Assembly (NCBI GenBank): GCA_973895155.1
Contig: OZ316898.1
Location: forward strand, 12,338,001-12,402,000
Source of the DNA: Marsupella aquatica
Taxonomy: Eukaryota > Marchantiophyta
DNA: 64,000 nucleotides
Direction of reading: 5' to 3'
The translations under genes and the position numbers were made by a program. This document shows positions 22,895 through 33,300 of the stretch, one piece after another (the first letter of the stretch is position 1; each line of letters opens with the position of its first letter). The notes beneath the pieces were generated by a model that searched no databases, was not told the DNA's origin, and worked only from the letters and a program-made list of their open reading frames with translations.

Positions 22895-23096
22895 TCCAAC
22901 TTCTATGGTGCAATATGGGTGACGAGACCATACTAGTTGTTCATGATGCTGAGAAGAATGCATGCTATTGCTCAGGTTCTCTCCAACACTTTGGTACACA
23001 TGTGACACTTTGGTACACATGTGGCAGGAGGTGGTGTTCAATTTTCTTGGTACTCCACCACAACAATTATGGGTTGATTATGGGGGGGGGTATAGT
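22895..23096 (+). pseudogene. LINE remnant, left part, split by copia-2
   Basis: Reading VQLLWCNMGDETI...VVHDAE resembles the zinc-knuckle and following region of the LINE at 30466-33210 (VHLLQCSLGGETIIVHDAV), with frameshifts and substitutions. The remnant is cut at the ATAGT duplication (23092-23096) by copia-2 and resumes at 29763. Confidence 0.75.
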
Positions 23097-23428
23097 TGTT
23101 GAACTAAGACGTCATTCGCAACGACCATACAACCATGACTCATTCCATGCACACGTAGTCGACACAATCTCTACGTGGTTCACCTCTTCTCCAAGGCTAC
23201 GTCCACACGAACACTCAAGCTTTACTTCAAGAGTAGACGAACACACATCCTCTCCCTCTTCCTCAAGTTGCTCTATTACAATCAGTAAGCACCACACACC
23301 AGCGGCTTACACTAGCCCTGGTATATACAAGGTCACACACGACTAATCTAACCTCAGCTAAGATCCTAACTGTGGTTAGCCTAAGTGCCGTAACCTATGA
23401 GTCACAAGACTAAGAGCAATCCTTAACA
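23097..23428 (-). repeat. 3' LTR of copia-2
   Basis: 332 bp, the downstream LTR in element orientation. It is adjoined on the inner side by a pyrimidine-rich run (complement of the polypurine tract) at 23429-23442. Confidence 0.93.
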
Positions 23429-23632
23429 AACTCCCCCTTGACTCTAGTCTTGGGGACTGCAATTTCTGCTATCCATATGAGATACTCAGCGGGAAATTCT
23501 AGACAATCACCTAAAACCATAGGTGTCCCCCTAAAAACCATTTAAGGTTAACTAAGGGTTAACTAGAATTAAGCCGTAGCCATAACAGGATTGAGTAACC
23601 CATATACAGAAATTACATATTGTTAAGTTACT

Positions 23633-24466
23633 CTACTTGTGCTGCAAATGCAAAACTTGCAAAGTAGCACGGTGTCTTGAGTAACTCTCCAAAGGAATCA
23701 CTTTGGTAAAAGCATCAGCCGGGTTGAGCTTTCCATCAATCTTGACTAGCTCAAACATTTTATCAGACACTGCTTGCCTAATAAAATGGTACCTGATGTC
23801 AATGTGTTTCACCCTACTATCCATAACCTGGTTAATAGCTAGGTGAAGCGCACTTTGGCTGTCACAATGAAGAGTCATTTTTCCATGCTCCAATCCCATC
23901 TCAGTGACCAACTTATCCAACCAAATTGCTTCCTTTGCTGCTTCTGCTGCTGCAACATATTCTGCTTCTGTAGTAGACTGAGATACACACTTCTGCAAGG
24001 TAGATCTCCAACTTATGCATCCTCTTCCAAGAGTAAACACATACCCAGTCGTTGACCTCCTTGTTTCCAGACAGCCTCCGTAGTCAGAATCTACATAGCC
24101 AACCAAAGATTTGGTTTTGTTTGATCTACTATCAAACAACAGACTATAGTCTATTGTGCCCTTAAGATACCTGAGAATCCATTTCACAGCCTCCCAATGT
24201 ACCTTCCCTGGATTTGACATGAATCTACTCACTTTGCCCATTGCTAGGGCTAGATCAGGCCTGGTACATGTCATCAAATACATTAGACTGTCCACTGCCT
24301 TCTCATATGGAACCTTAGTCATCAAACCTCTCTCCACTGGATCCGTGGGGCAGAAAGCCGATGATAACTTGAAATGTGGAGCCAAAGGAATACTTACTGG
24401 CTTACAATTTTCCATGTTGAATCTTGCAAGTATCTTTTCAGCATACTTGCCTTGATTCAACCACAA
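23633..24466 (-). pseudogene. Copia-2 reverse transcriptase end and RNase H
   Basis: 277 open codons read KILARFNMENCKPVSIPLA, then the RNase H stretch VGYVDSDYGGCLETRRSTTG and QSTTEAEYVAAAEAAKEAIWL, ending near the 3' LTR. It is separated from the upstream reverse transcriptase part by a stop and a frameshifting deletion at 24467-24530. Confidence 0.9.
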
Positions 24467-24530
24467 CTATCCAGTTTCAAAGTTCCTCGTAATCTCCTAA
24501 GATCCTCTTGGCTTTCCCAAGATCCTTCAT

Positions 24531-25226
24531 TCAGAATTCAGAACTCAATTTTGCTTTGAGTTTGTCAACCTCAGTTTGATCCTTAGCCACAATCAACATG
24601 TCATCCACATAGAGCACCAGAATGAGCAAACCAAACACACCATTCTTGACTGATTTCGTATACACACAAGGGTCATACACCATCCTAGTGAATCCTTGTG
24701 CAAGCATGAAATCATCAAACCGCTTGTTCCACTGCCGAGGAGCTTGCTTCAATCCATACAAGGACTTAAGTAACCTGCAAACTAAACTCTCTTGGCCCTT
24801 CTTCACAAAGCCCAGTGGTTGCCTCATGAAAATTTGTTCCTCCAAGGTGCCATAGAGAAAAGCAGTAACAACATCCATTTGATCTAACACCAGATCAAAA
24901 AACACAACAAGTTGACACAAAATTCGTATCGTGGAATACTTGGCAACTGGAGAGAAGACCTCATTGTAATCCACTCCCTTCTCTTGAGTGAATCCCTTAG
25001 CAACAAGCCTTGCCTTGTATATCTTGTCTCCTCCATCTGAAGAGTTGTCCTTCAGCTTGTAAATCCACTTGCTATCCACCACTTGTTGATCACTTGGCAG
25101 CTGCACCAGCTCCCATGTTCTATTGTCACTTAAAGATTGCAACTCCCTCTGCATCGCTGCATTCCATTCATCTTTCTCGTCTGAAATGCACGCCCCATGA
25201 TAAGAAGAAGGTTCTCCTTCTTCCAA
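24531..25226 (-). pseudogene. Copia-2 reverse transcriptase, main part
   Basis: The frame is open for 231 codons with KWIYKLKD, KARLVAKGFTQEKGVDY, DVVTAFLYGTLEEQIFM and the catalytic YVDDMLIVAKD. A TGA replaces the arginine codon that copia-1 has just after SAEF/SSEF, ending the frame. Confidence 0.9.
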
Positions 25227-25289
25227 GATCAGTGCTCTGTCATCATCATCAGGTGTAATGTCAACATCATCTAACCTTGATGAATCTGT

Positions 25290-26855
25290 CTATTGTCCAT
25301 ACCTTGTAGGAGCTCGAGTAGTACGTCTCAATTTTCTAGCTGATGATTCTGGTTGATCTTGTTCTGTTGGTTGAATTTGAGGTATTCCATCAACAGCCTG
25401 CTCCTCTTGTTCCATTACCGGAACCAGCTCCATTCTTGGAGCACCTCCTTCATTTATGTCATGAACACTCTCATGATTAATCTCCCCCACAACATGGTCC
25501 AGGATAGGAGATTTACCTTTGTCAGTACGGGAAGCCTGAGCATTCTCCCCCTCCTTTGATGATCTGGATTCATTAAAGGATACATCTCTACTGACAAGCA
25601 ACGTACAAGCTTCTGGATCCCAAAGCCTGTAACCTTTCACACCTGGTTGATAACCAAGAAAAAGACACTTCTTGGAAGTAGAATCTAGTTTAGATCGATT
25701 CTGCTTACGTGTGAGAGCATATGCATCACTTCCAAAGACTCTCAAAACCTGATAGTCTGCGTGCCGTCCATACCTCATTTCAAACGGCGTTTTGAAATTG
25801 ATTGCACTTGAAGGAGAAAGATTTACCAAATAAGCTGCCGTATTTATAGCTTCAGCCCAAAATTCATGCGGTAAACCTGATTGGCTCAACATACTCCTCG
25901 ATCGCTCCAATAGTGTTCGGTTTAGCTGCTTACAAACACCATTCTGTTGAGGAGTATAAACTGTCGTGAGATGACGAGTAATCCCTTGCTCTACACAATA
26001 TAGTTCAAATTCACTTGAATTGTACTCCCCGCCGTTATCTAATCGCAGATATCTCACCTTGGATCTAGTCTGATTCTCAATTTGGGCTTTCCACTTCTTA
26101 AAAGTGCCAAAAACTTCAGACTTGGCATGTAGAAATGTGATCCACACATACCGTGAGTAATCATCAATGAACGTGACATAGTACAATTTTCCAGAAAGTG
26201 AGGGAGTTGGGGCTGGACCCCATACATCACTATGTACATACTCAAGTATAGCTTTGGTATTGTGAGTTCCAACACCAAAGGTTCTCCTATGCTGCTTCCC
26301 AAGCACACAGTATTCACAAAATTCTAGCTTAGTAGATTCCAAGTTAGAAAGAAGTCCTTTCCTGCGAAGTACCGCCAAACCCTTTTCACTCATGTGTCCC
26401 AATCTGCAGTGCCACAACTGAGTCATCTCGCATTGAGATCTAGTTACATTGGCTTCTTCACAAATCACGTTGCCCTCCAACAGGTATAGATTCCTGTTCC
26501 GCTTACCCTTCATGACAACCTTGCCTCCGGTTGACACTTGAAGAATACCATCAGCAGAACTCCACCGATATCCATTTGCTTCCAGCATTCCAAGAGAAAT
26601 CAAGTTCTTTTTCATGTCAGGTATGTGTCTGACATTACTCACTGTTCGCACAGCTCCATCAAACATCCGAATTTTCATGGATCCAATTCCAATGATTTGA
26701 CAAGGATGATCATTCCCCATCAACACGGAACCGGTTGATACTGAGTAAGAACTAAAAAACTCTTTCATACAACAAATATGATAGGTACAGGCACAGTCTA
26801 AAATCCATTCATCACCGTTGTTACTGGATGAAATGCAAAGGGCAACATCTGGACT
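25290..26855 (-). pseudogene. Copia-2 protease remnant and integrase
   Basis: Read from 26855 the frame passes a protease-like WILDCACTYHIC stretch (active-site triplet DCA, not the usual form). It continues through ATG 26768 into integrase: LWHCRLGHMSEKG, CEYCVLGKQH, FIDDYSRYVW and QQNGVCKQLNRT. It ends at a TAG (25287-25289) where copia-1 has a tryptophan codon. The integrase acidic residue in NGISE of copia-1 is replaced here (NGVCK), which would also damage activity. Confidence 0.88.
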
Positions 26856-27551
26856 TCACAAGATTTCAACATCAAGCAAGTCAATCATATCAACATCAGT
26901 GGCTGCGTTCGCTGATGGTTGATCAGTCTGTTTGACTCGACATTCTCGTTTCATGTGGCCAGGCTTGTTACATTTCCAGCATATAATTGGTTTCCTTTCT
27001 AGAGATTTCTCTCTAGACCTGGATCTAGACTTAGACCGAGCCTTCTCCTTGCCTCTATTCCGTGAGGGGTACGTTTGTGAAAAGGATCTGTTTTCACCAG
27101 TCATCCGTTGTTGAGTCCTCCCACGGTTCACATTCAATGCACTGCCAGATGAAGATGGTGTCTGGGCATGATCCACTTTCTTCTGTGCATCATCTGACAA
27201 CAAAGAGCTTACCACCTCATCATATGAAATGGTTTTGAGATCTCTATACAAGAGAACCTGCTTCAAACCTTGATACGATGGGGGTAAGGAACTGAGAAGA
27301 AGCAATGTCTTATCTTCATCTTCCACTCCTTTGCCAAGATTTGACAAATCTACAGCTAGGCTGTCGAATTCATCCAAGTGATCTCGAAGTTTGCCTCCTT
27401 CTTTTAGTCTCAAGCTCATCAAGAGAGACTTCTTGTACAACCGATCTGAGGCATCCTCTCGGTAGTACTTCTCTCTGAGGGCCTTGAATAAGGATACGCA
27501 ATCCTCGTAGTCGTCCAGCTTTTTAATGATATGCGGCTTCAGATACAGCAT
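26856..27551 (-). pseudogene. Copia-2 gag, C-terminal two thirds
   Basis: 231 codons carry the gag region LKEGGKLRDHLDEFDSLAVD, a basic Arg/Ser stretch and a zinc knuckle CWKCNKPGHMKREC, ending at TGA 26856-26858. The N-terminal third lies in or beyond the assembly gap. The terminal TGA aligns with the TGA that ends copia-1 gag. Confidence 0.88.
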
Positions 27552-27558
27552 AACCGCA

Positions 27559-27658
27559 NNNNNNNNNNNNNNNNNNNNNNNNNNNNNNNNNNNNNNNNNN
27601 NNNNNNNNNNNNNNNNNNNNNNNNNNNNNNNNNNNNNNNNNNNNNNNNNNNNNNNNNN
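27559..27658. other. Assembly gap of 100 N
   Basis: Exactly 100 undetermined bases interrupt copia-2 gag. By comparison with copia-1 about 400 bp of gag coding sequence are missing here, so the true gap is probably longer than 100 bp or the copy carries a deletion. Confidence 0.99.
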
Positions 27659-28360
27659 GTTCTCCACGTGCTATTGTTGTGCTGCTCCCTATATGCTTTT
27701 TCCTTCCTTTCTTCGTGTTGACTCAAATCCAAATCATGAAAAAATGTCGTTTTTTGCAACTTTCCAAAAAACTTGAAACTTGTCACCGCCACTTAGCCCA
27801 CCAACCTAGCAAGCCAACGCTGAAATCCGAAATTGAAACCGAGTTCCGACGAAAAACTTTTTCACATTTTGGTCGGGGTGTATAAAACTCAAAAATTCTC
27901 CCCCGTTTTGACCACCTCGGGGAATAAGAAAATATCCAAGTACCACTCGTCGTCGGAAATGGAAATCGAGTGGTGCACCGCGTTGCTAGCTTCAATGGCT
28001 ACGTTCTCGCCAAAAAAGATCCGAAAAAAGTTACCGTTCGGACCTTGGAATCTTTGACTAAAGGCCGAAAAACAGCTCTCTGTTTTTTTGGAATATTCCT
28101 TGGACTGTGCAACAGGTCTCACAGGGGGCCGTTCCCCTGTCCAAGCGGTTAATTTGGTGGGTCACCGGGCCCGGGATGCCGCTTAACCAATGAGGAGCCT
28201 GGAAAGGATTAAAAAACCGGGCCTAAGGGGGTTTAAGCCCCTTAACACAAAAATACTGTCTTAAAAAAGGTGCGTCCGCGTCGCCTATACGTGTGACGGG
28301 CTAGGCAATGCACAGGGGGCCGTGGAGTAAAAAACCGAGTCAAAATGGGCAGGGATGGAG

Positions 28361-28575
28361 CTGCGACGGCCGGGACGTCCGGGACGGCTGCGATGTCCGC
28401 GCCGGCCGTGACGTCTGGGACAGCCAGGATGTCTGGGACGTCTGTGCCGGCTGCGACGTCCGGGACGGTCGCAACGTTCGCGCCGGCCGTGACGTCTGGG
28501 ACGTCTGCGCCGGCTGCGACGTCCGGGACGGCCGCGACATCTGGGACGGCCGGGACGTCCGGGACATCCGCGATG
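28361..28575. repeat. GC-rich minisatellite in copia-2 leader
   Basis: Variants of G(C/A)CG(G/T)GACGTC(C/T)GGGACG with interspersed GCCGGC(C/T)G repeat in roughly 15-bp steps over about 215 bp. Because the unit is a multiple of three, it stays open in several frames on both strands (for example Val-Pro-Asp-Val repeats on the minus strand). The equivalent place in copia-1 lacks this array, so it expanded in this copy or lineage. Confidence 0.75.
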
Positions 28576-29416
28576 GGAGTATTAGCGAGGAGGAGGAGGG
28601 GGTCGCCAACGGGGTATTGACAGGGGTGCAAGGGTCGAGAGGGTGTGTATACACACCACCAAAAAGGCCCTATTCTAAGGCAAAATGTGCACAAAAAATA
28701 AATTTGTTGGGTTATTCACACTGCCGTTATCACTTTACACCAGATAAAGACTAGTTGTCGACGGGAAATGTTACCGAATTGCACCAGCACCGTTTGCAAC
28801 TCTAGCAGAGTAAAAAATTCCCGTCACGACTCCTTCACTCCGCGTCAAGTGTCAATCTTGGACTCAAAACGACCACTGCTCCGCGATCTCTCCGTTGAGC
28901 CGTTGCACTTCCCGTTTCTTCCTTTGAGTCGAACGCAACGACAAGAAACCCCGCTTCAGTCAAAAGAAGACTCCATAGCCAGTCAGAAACTCAGAACGGC
29001 TCTTTTGCTTGGTACATCGCACTCACTACACCCTCGATAGCAAACCAGCTACCGAAATGATCAGCTTTGCCCGATCTACGATTTGAGCTAAAGATTGTGA
29101 CGCCTCGCGCACCACAAAGCTCACACCGTCGGGAAAACGATCTCAGTTCCCCCCAAAAGAACTGTCGAAGAAAACCGTCAAACATGAATCACAAAAAATC
29201 CAGAACGATGGAAACATGAATTCCTCCGCACCACAAACTCTGTTCAGAGATTTCTTTGCACCGTCGGAAAGCCCTTGCCCCGATCTATCCGTTGAGCCCA
29301 ACACCTCCAAGTTCCATGCGATAGATCTCCGTGAAATCCACCAACTCTAACCGCTGGAAAAACCGTCACCAACACGTCACGAAAATTTGATCACCTCAAC
29401 ATCACCTCCCAGGCTT

Positions 29417-29428
29417 GCTCTGATACCA
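29417..29428 (-). other. Primer binding site of copia-2
   Basis: GCTCTGATACCA on the plus strand is the complement of TGGTATCAGAGC, 2 bp inside the 5' LTR. It matches initiator Met tRNA. Confidence 0.95.
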
Positions 29429-29430
29429 AT

Positions 29431-29762
29431 TGTTGAACTAAGACGTCATTCGCAACGACCATACAACCATGACTCATTCCATGCACATGTAGTCGACACA
29501 ATCTCTACGTGGTTCACCTCTTCTCCAAGGCTACGTCCACACGAACACTCAAGCTTTACTTCAAGAGTAGACGAACACACATCCTCTCCCTCTTCCTCAC
29601 GTTGCTCTATTACAATCAGTAAGCACCACACACCAGCGGCTTACACTAGCCCTGGTATATACAAGGTCACACACGACTAATCTAACCTCAGCTAAGATCC
29701 TAACTGTGGTTAGCCTAAGTGCCGTAACCTATGAGTCACAAGACTAAGAGCAATCCTTAACA
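29431..29762 (-). repeat. 5' LTR of copia-2
   Basis: 332 bp, with two differences from the copy at 23097-23428. It is bordered outside by ATAGT (29763-29767). Confidence 0.93.
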
Positions 29763-30190
29763 ATAGTGAGCCCCAGAGCTGTCAATCTCTCACCATTGGT
29801 ACTAGTGTGGCTCGCCCCCTTAAAGGATACCCCTATCACACTCTCTTGCAGATTTAGTTATCACATTAGATGTGGATTATTATTTCTTGACACTGTTGCA
29901 TTAGATGTGTACCATGGGTTCACCACGCTAATGGAATGGTAGCCCTTTTCCCTTCTTTCTTTCTTTCTTCCTCCTCCTGGGTTTGGGGGCTCCATTTGCC
30001 TTTCTCTATTGTTTGATGTTTGTCATCTTTGAACCTCTTTCCTGTTTTCCTTTCCTTTCATTGGTACTAAACGTACTTTTTATGGTCGTTTTGGTAAAAC
30101 TTGACCTTCGTCCTTTTTTCCCCCCTTTTTCCACTGTACTTTTTTCCGCCCTTTCCTGCAAAAGGCTTTTTGTTTTTTTGTTTTGTTTTT
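29763..30190 (+). pseudogene. LINE remnant, right part with 3' tail
   Basis: After the copia-2 target duplication the LINE remnant resumes. GCAGATTTAGTTATCACATT encodes the same LADLVLTLDV-like end as the LINE copies at 30466 and 60818. A T-rich 3' region follows, related to the 3' UTR at 61560-61764. It abuts, tail to tail, the LINE on the other strand. Confidence 0.7.
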
Positions 30191-30204
30191 CACCTTTTTT
30201 TGTT

Positions 30205-33200
30205 TTTTTTAAACTATTAAAAATACACACTTTTTATATACAAAGGGACCAAACAGAGTACAAATGAACAAACAAAAGAGGGCCCATGTGGACAAAACCA
30301 ATCGAAAAAGAAGTGAGCAAAAGGGAACCACTTAACACCAAGAAAGAGGAACTAAAAGTAAGAAATGAACAATAGGGAACCCCTAAAAACCAAGAAAGAG
30401 AGAGAGACTAAAACTAACCCAAGCGGACCGAGGTCCTCATAATTCCTACCGATTGTGGCAAAAAGCTAATGGTCCACATCAAGAGTCAAAACTAGATCGG
30501 CAAGTGGGATTGGAACATCCTCAAGGGGAGCTAGCCGCTGCGGAGGCACACTAGCACCCACTGTAAGAGATCGACGATAGATGGCCCGAGCTTGAGCACG
30601 CTGTAAGGTGACTGAAATGCATTGGCAAAAGTGCGTGGTCAAAATAGAAAGCGGGGGTCCTGTGGGACCCATTCGGCCATGAACATCCCGGGCAGCTTGC
30701 CAAAGAAGCCCATCAAACTGAGGAGGAAGACGCCCAAATAGCTCCACAGCAAGGGGGAGGAAGCTGTCGGATGAAGCTCGTGCAGCATATTTGGCCTCCT
30801 TCATTGTTGCCGCACGTGATGCTGCTGCCCCTACCGTAGTTGCCGCTGTCCCAATGATGTCTTGGCGCAATGGGTTTGCCACCACAACATCTGCCAAAGT
30901 ACGTTGACCCTCACGGACCATGGTAAGATCCACCCGTAACCGCTGTGATGGAGGACCAGGTAACTCGAGTACCACCTCCCGCCGCACGCATACCAAAGAG
31001 CCAGAGAGAACCTGAGCAGTCGCATCTCGCACAGCGTCGTGAACAATAATGGTTTCACCTCCCAAACTGCACTGAAGAAGATGGACGCCTATGGCATCAC
31101 AAGGCTTCCCACAAGTGCAAGAAGGAGGTAAACCTGCAAGAAGTGGGTGGGGCAGCCCCAGACGAAGACGCATGGCTGTGGAGAACTCCGTTGAAGACAT
31201 CCGCAAATGAGGAATGACTGGATTGGCCTTAAGCCATCCACCTGCGCCCTTCCCTCCGGAAGAAAGAATCCAAGCTCGGTCCGTGTCAGGTGCCTCGGAG
31301 AGGATGCTAGAAAGGGTGAAAGTGTGCATACGCCCAGCGAGGTCTGCCTGAAGACGAACGGGATCCAAGGATAAAAACTCCTGGAAAGAAGGTAACGCGG
31401 CGCGAACAGGATCTGGTAATGAGGACCGCGCTGCCCGCAAATGAACCTGAAATGGGAGGGAACCCTCCTCTACCTCCATGAGAGATGAAAGTAAAAAAGG
31501 GCGATCCTCAATAAGAAAACGATCGGCCAACAACGAGAAGGCGGCCGCCCATGCACCCAAAAAGGCCAAAGGTGCAAGGCTCTCAATGGAAGTAAGCCCA
31601 AAACCACCCTGCGAAATAGGAAGACTGAGTTGTCGATGAAGCCAAGGAGATGAGAGCAACGTACCCGGACCTAAAAGAGAGGCCAGGGTCTGACGAATGG
31701 AGACATCAAATGCTCGAAGGTGGAGACAAAGATCCTCGGTAGGGGGATGCGTCCTAGCCAGATAAGACGCACGAGGGTGGATGCACCTCAACAACATCCC
31801 AAATGCTGCCTGAGAATCTGCTAACTTAGGGAGCATAGGAGTATGGGCTAAGGCAGCCTGTATAGAGTCAGCGATGAAAGATGAGCAAAAGGAGGCGGTA
31901 CCGACTGGGGAGCCAAGGACCCGAAGACCATCGGCTGGACGTAAGAACCCTGGGGGAAGCACAAGATCAGAGGGTAACCCAGCTGGACTCCATGCACGAC
32001 TCTTCACAGGCTGAACTCGTAAACCGAGGCCCATCAAATGGGTGGAAAGAGTGGCGAGGGCAGAAGTAACCACGGCAGGAGGACCAATGATGTGGGTGTC
32101 ATCTGAAAGGGAGGGGAAGATACACTGGGGGTGGGCCATGGCAACTTCCCGTAAAGCTGTAAAATGGGCAATGGCAAAAAGAGGCCCACCCAAAGGGTCA
32201 CCCTGACGTGTACCTTCTGCAGAGGAAAGAGTGGTATACACACCGGTAGAGGAGTGATGACTATAGAAGAGTGGGGCCTCGAGTCCATAAAAACAACGAA
32301 CAAAGGGGATCAGGGACTGGATGTCTGGATCCGCCGCCCTCAAAGCACAAAAAATGGCTGCCCGAGAAACCGTATTAAAAGCGTTAGAGACATCAACCTG
32401 GAGGACAACCCAATCAGGGTGGAGGTCCAATGTAGCGCGAATACCCGCAATAACCGTCTCACAACCGCCAGGAACGCCAACTGCAAACTGATGTGGAGAG
32501 AGATGATCCGATAGTGCAGAGCGAAACTGTGAGGAAAGTGTGCGAGACACAAGACAAAGAAAAACCTCCCCAATAGCAATTGGCCGAACACCCGGTGAAG
32601 ACTTAGCCATGGCCAATAAATGAGAAGCACTCAAGAGCCGAGAGACGGGAGGAGGCAAACGACCGGCTGCAATACACTGGCAAAAGGAGAAGAAAACTGG
32701 AAAACCAAACTGAGGATCCTCAGGGGGGAATAAATCATGAAAATGCTCAAAGACATAGCCGGAGGGGCCACCAGCAGAACAACGCGGGGCATGGAGGAAG
32801 GCATAGGTGAAGTGGTCCCTACTAAACTGAAGATCCTCCTCAGGCTCAAAATCCTCGACAAACAAAGGGAGCTGATCATGGGGCTGCGGATGGAGATCCT
32901 GAAGGGCCAACGAGGTGACCTCGCCAGGGGGGGCTGGTGTGGTGGGAGAAAGGGCCTGGACAGCCCGACGATATTCACCAGCCTGGGCTAAACAACAAGA
33001 GCGACGAAGACGTCTATGCTCAGGGGGATGAGAGTGGCGAGCTGGGTCAGACAAAGCACGGGCGGTAAAAGACCGGGCGCGAAGAAAGTACTCTTCCTGA
33101 AGCTGCTCCCAATCTCCCCGCAAAAAACGATGGATACGAGAGGCAGTCTCACGGTGACCCACACGACCACCATGACTAGGGAGGGTAAGAGTCCACTGTG

Positions 33201-33300
33201 GAAAAAGCATCAGTAAAGATCAGTAGGAGACCTCCATAGGATGCGCCAAGATAAGCTGCATGAGTTGTAACAAGGAGGACCGAACTATAGAGCGCAGCGC
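30205..33300 (-). mobile_element. Non-LTR retrotransposon (LINE) with C-terminal endonuclease
   Basis: Minus-strand element of about 3.1 kb with one long ORF and an A-rich 3' end (T-rich on the plus strand at 30160-30215). The 5' limit is approximate. Related copies in this window are at 22895/29763 and 60806. No target duplication was identified for this copy. Confidence 0.85.
30466..33210 (-). CDS. LINE reverse transcriptase with zinc knuckle and restriction-like endonuclease domain
   Basis: A single 914-codon ORF. Reverse transcriptase motifs: GVRPIAIGEV, VLQVDVSNAFNTV (catalytic Asp near 273), GTRQGDPLGGPL (about 333-344) and SLSDDTHIIG, where the usual Y-x-D-D box reads LSDD (Asp 370 and 371). 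A zinc knuckle CTCGKPC...VHLLQC lies at about 698-714. The C-terminus, LRVDLTM...LADVVVANP...AKYA...FLPLAVELFGR, has the spaced Asp-Asp-Lys pattern (about 761, 774 and 804-807) of PD-(D/E)xK nucleases found in early-branching LINEs. It should nick target DNA and copy its RNA in place. The ORF is intact, so this copy may be recent. Clade assignment is by motif only. Confidence 0.9.
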   Translation of the reverse strand: MLFPQWTLTLPSHGGRVGHRETASRIHRFLRGDWEQLQEEYFLRARSFTARALSDPARHSHPPEHRRLRRSCCLAQAGEYRRAVQALSPTTPAPPGEVTSLALQDLHPQPHDQLPLFVEDFEPEEDLQFSRDHFTYAFLHAPRCSAGGPSGYVFEHFHDLFPPEDPQFGFPVFFSFCQCIAAGRLPPPVSRLLSASHLLAMAKSSPGVRPIAIGEVFLCLVSRTLSSQFRSALSDHLSPHQFAVGVPGGCETVIAGIRATLDLHPDWVVLQVDVSNAFNTVSRAAIFCALRAADPDIQSLIPFVRCFYGLEAPLFYSHHSSTGVYTTLSSAEGTRQGDPLGGPLFAIAHFTALREVAMAHPQCIFPSLSDDTHIIGPPAVVTSALATLSTHLMGLGLRVQPVKSRAWSPAGLPSDLVLPPGFLRPADGLRVLGSPVGTASFCSSFIADSIQAALAHTPMLPKLADSQAAFGMLLRCIHPRASYLARTHPPTEDLCLHLRAFDVSIRQTLASLLGPGTLLSSPWLHRQLSLPISQGGFGLTSIESLAPLAFLGAWAAAFSLLADRFLIEDRPFLLSSLMEVEEGSLPFQVHLRAARSSLPDPVRAALPSFQEFLSLDPVRLQADLAGRMHTFTLSSILSEAPDTDRAWILSSGGKGAGGWLKANPVIPHLRMSSTEFSTAMRLRLGLPHPLLAGLPPSCTCGKPCDAIGVHLLQCSLGGETIIVHDAVRDATAQVLSGSLVCVRREVVLELPGPPSQRLRVDLTMVREGQRTLADVVVANPLRQDIIGTAATTVGAAASRAATMKEAKYAARASSDSFLPLAVELFGRLPPQFDGLLWQAARDVHGRMGPTGPPLSILTTHFCQCISVTLQRAQARAIYRRSLTVGASVPPQRLAPLEDVPIPLADLVLTLDVDH

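Larger units (their letters stand above)
23097..29762 (-). mobile_element. Ty1/copia LTR retrotransposon, copia-2, nested in a LINE
   Basis: Two 332-bp LTRs at 23097-23428 and 29431-29762 bound this minus-strand element, flanked by the duplication ATAGT (23092-23096 and 29763-29767). LTRs differ at only two positions by eye (over 99% identical), so insertion is younger than copia-1. Coding order from the right end is leader, gag, integrase, reverse transcriptase and RNase H, related to copia-1 throughout. It is broken: a nonsense codon at 25287, another stop plus a small deletion near 24467-24530, and a 100-base assembly gap over the gag N-terminus. It sits inside an older plus-strand LINE remnant. 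Confidence 0.96.

Noticed and set aside
27523-27885. Frames reading through the N run
   Set aside because: They are artefacts of unknown bases and do not represent real codons.
28242-28754. Long Val-Pro-Asp or Gly-Thr-Ser repeat proteins
   Set aside because: Products of a minisatellite with a repeat length divisible by three; open in several frames at once.
32034-32978. Open frames on both strands inside the LINE
   Set aside because: Shadows of the 914-codon LINE ORF.
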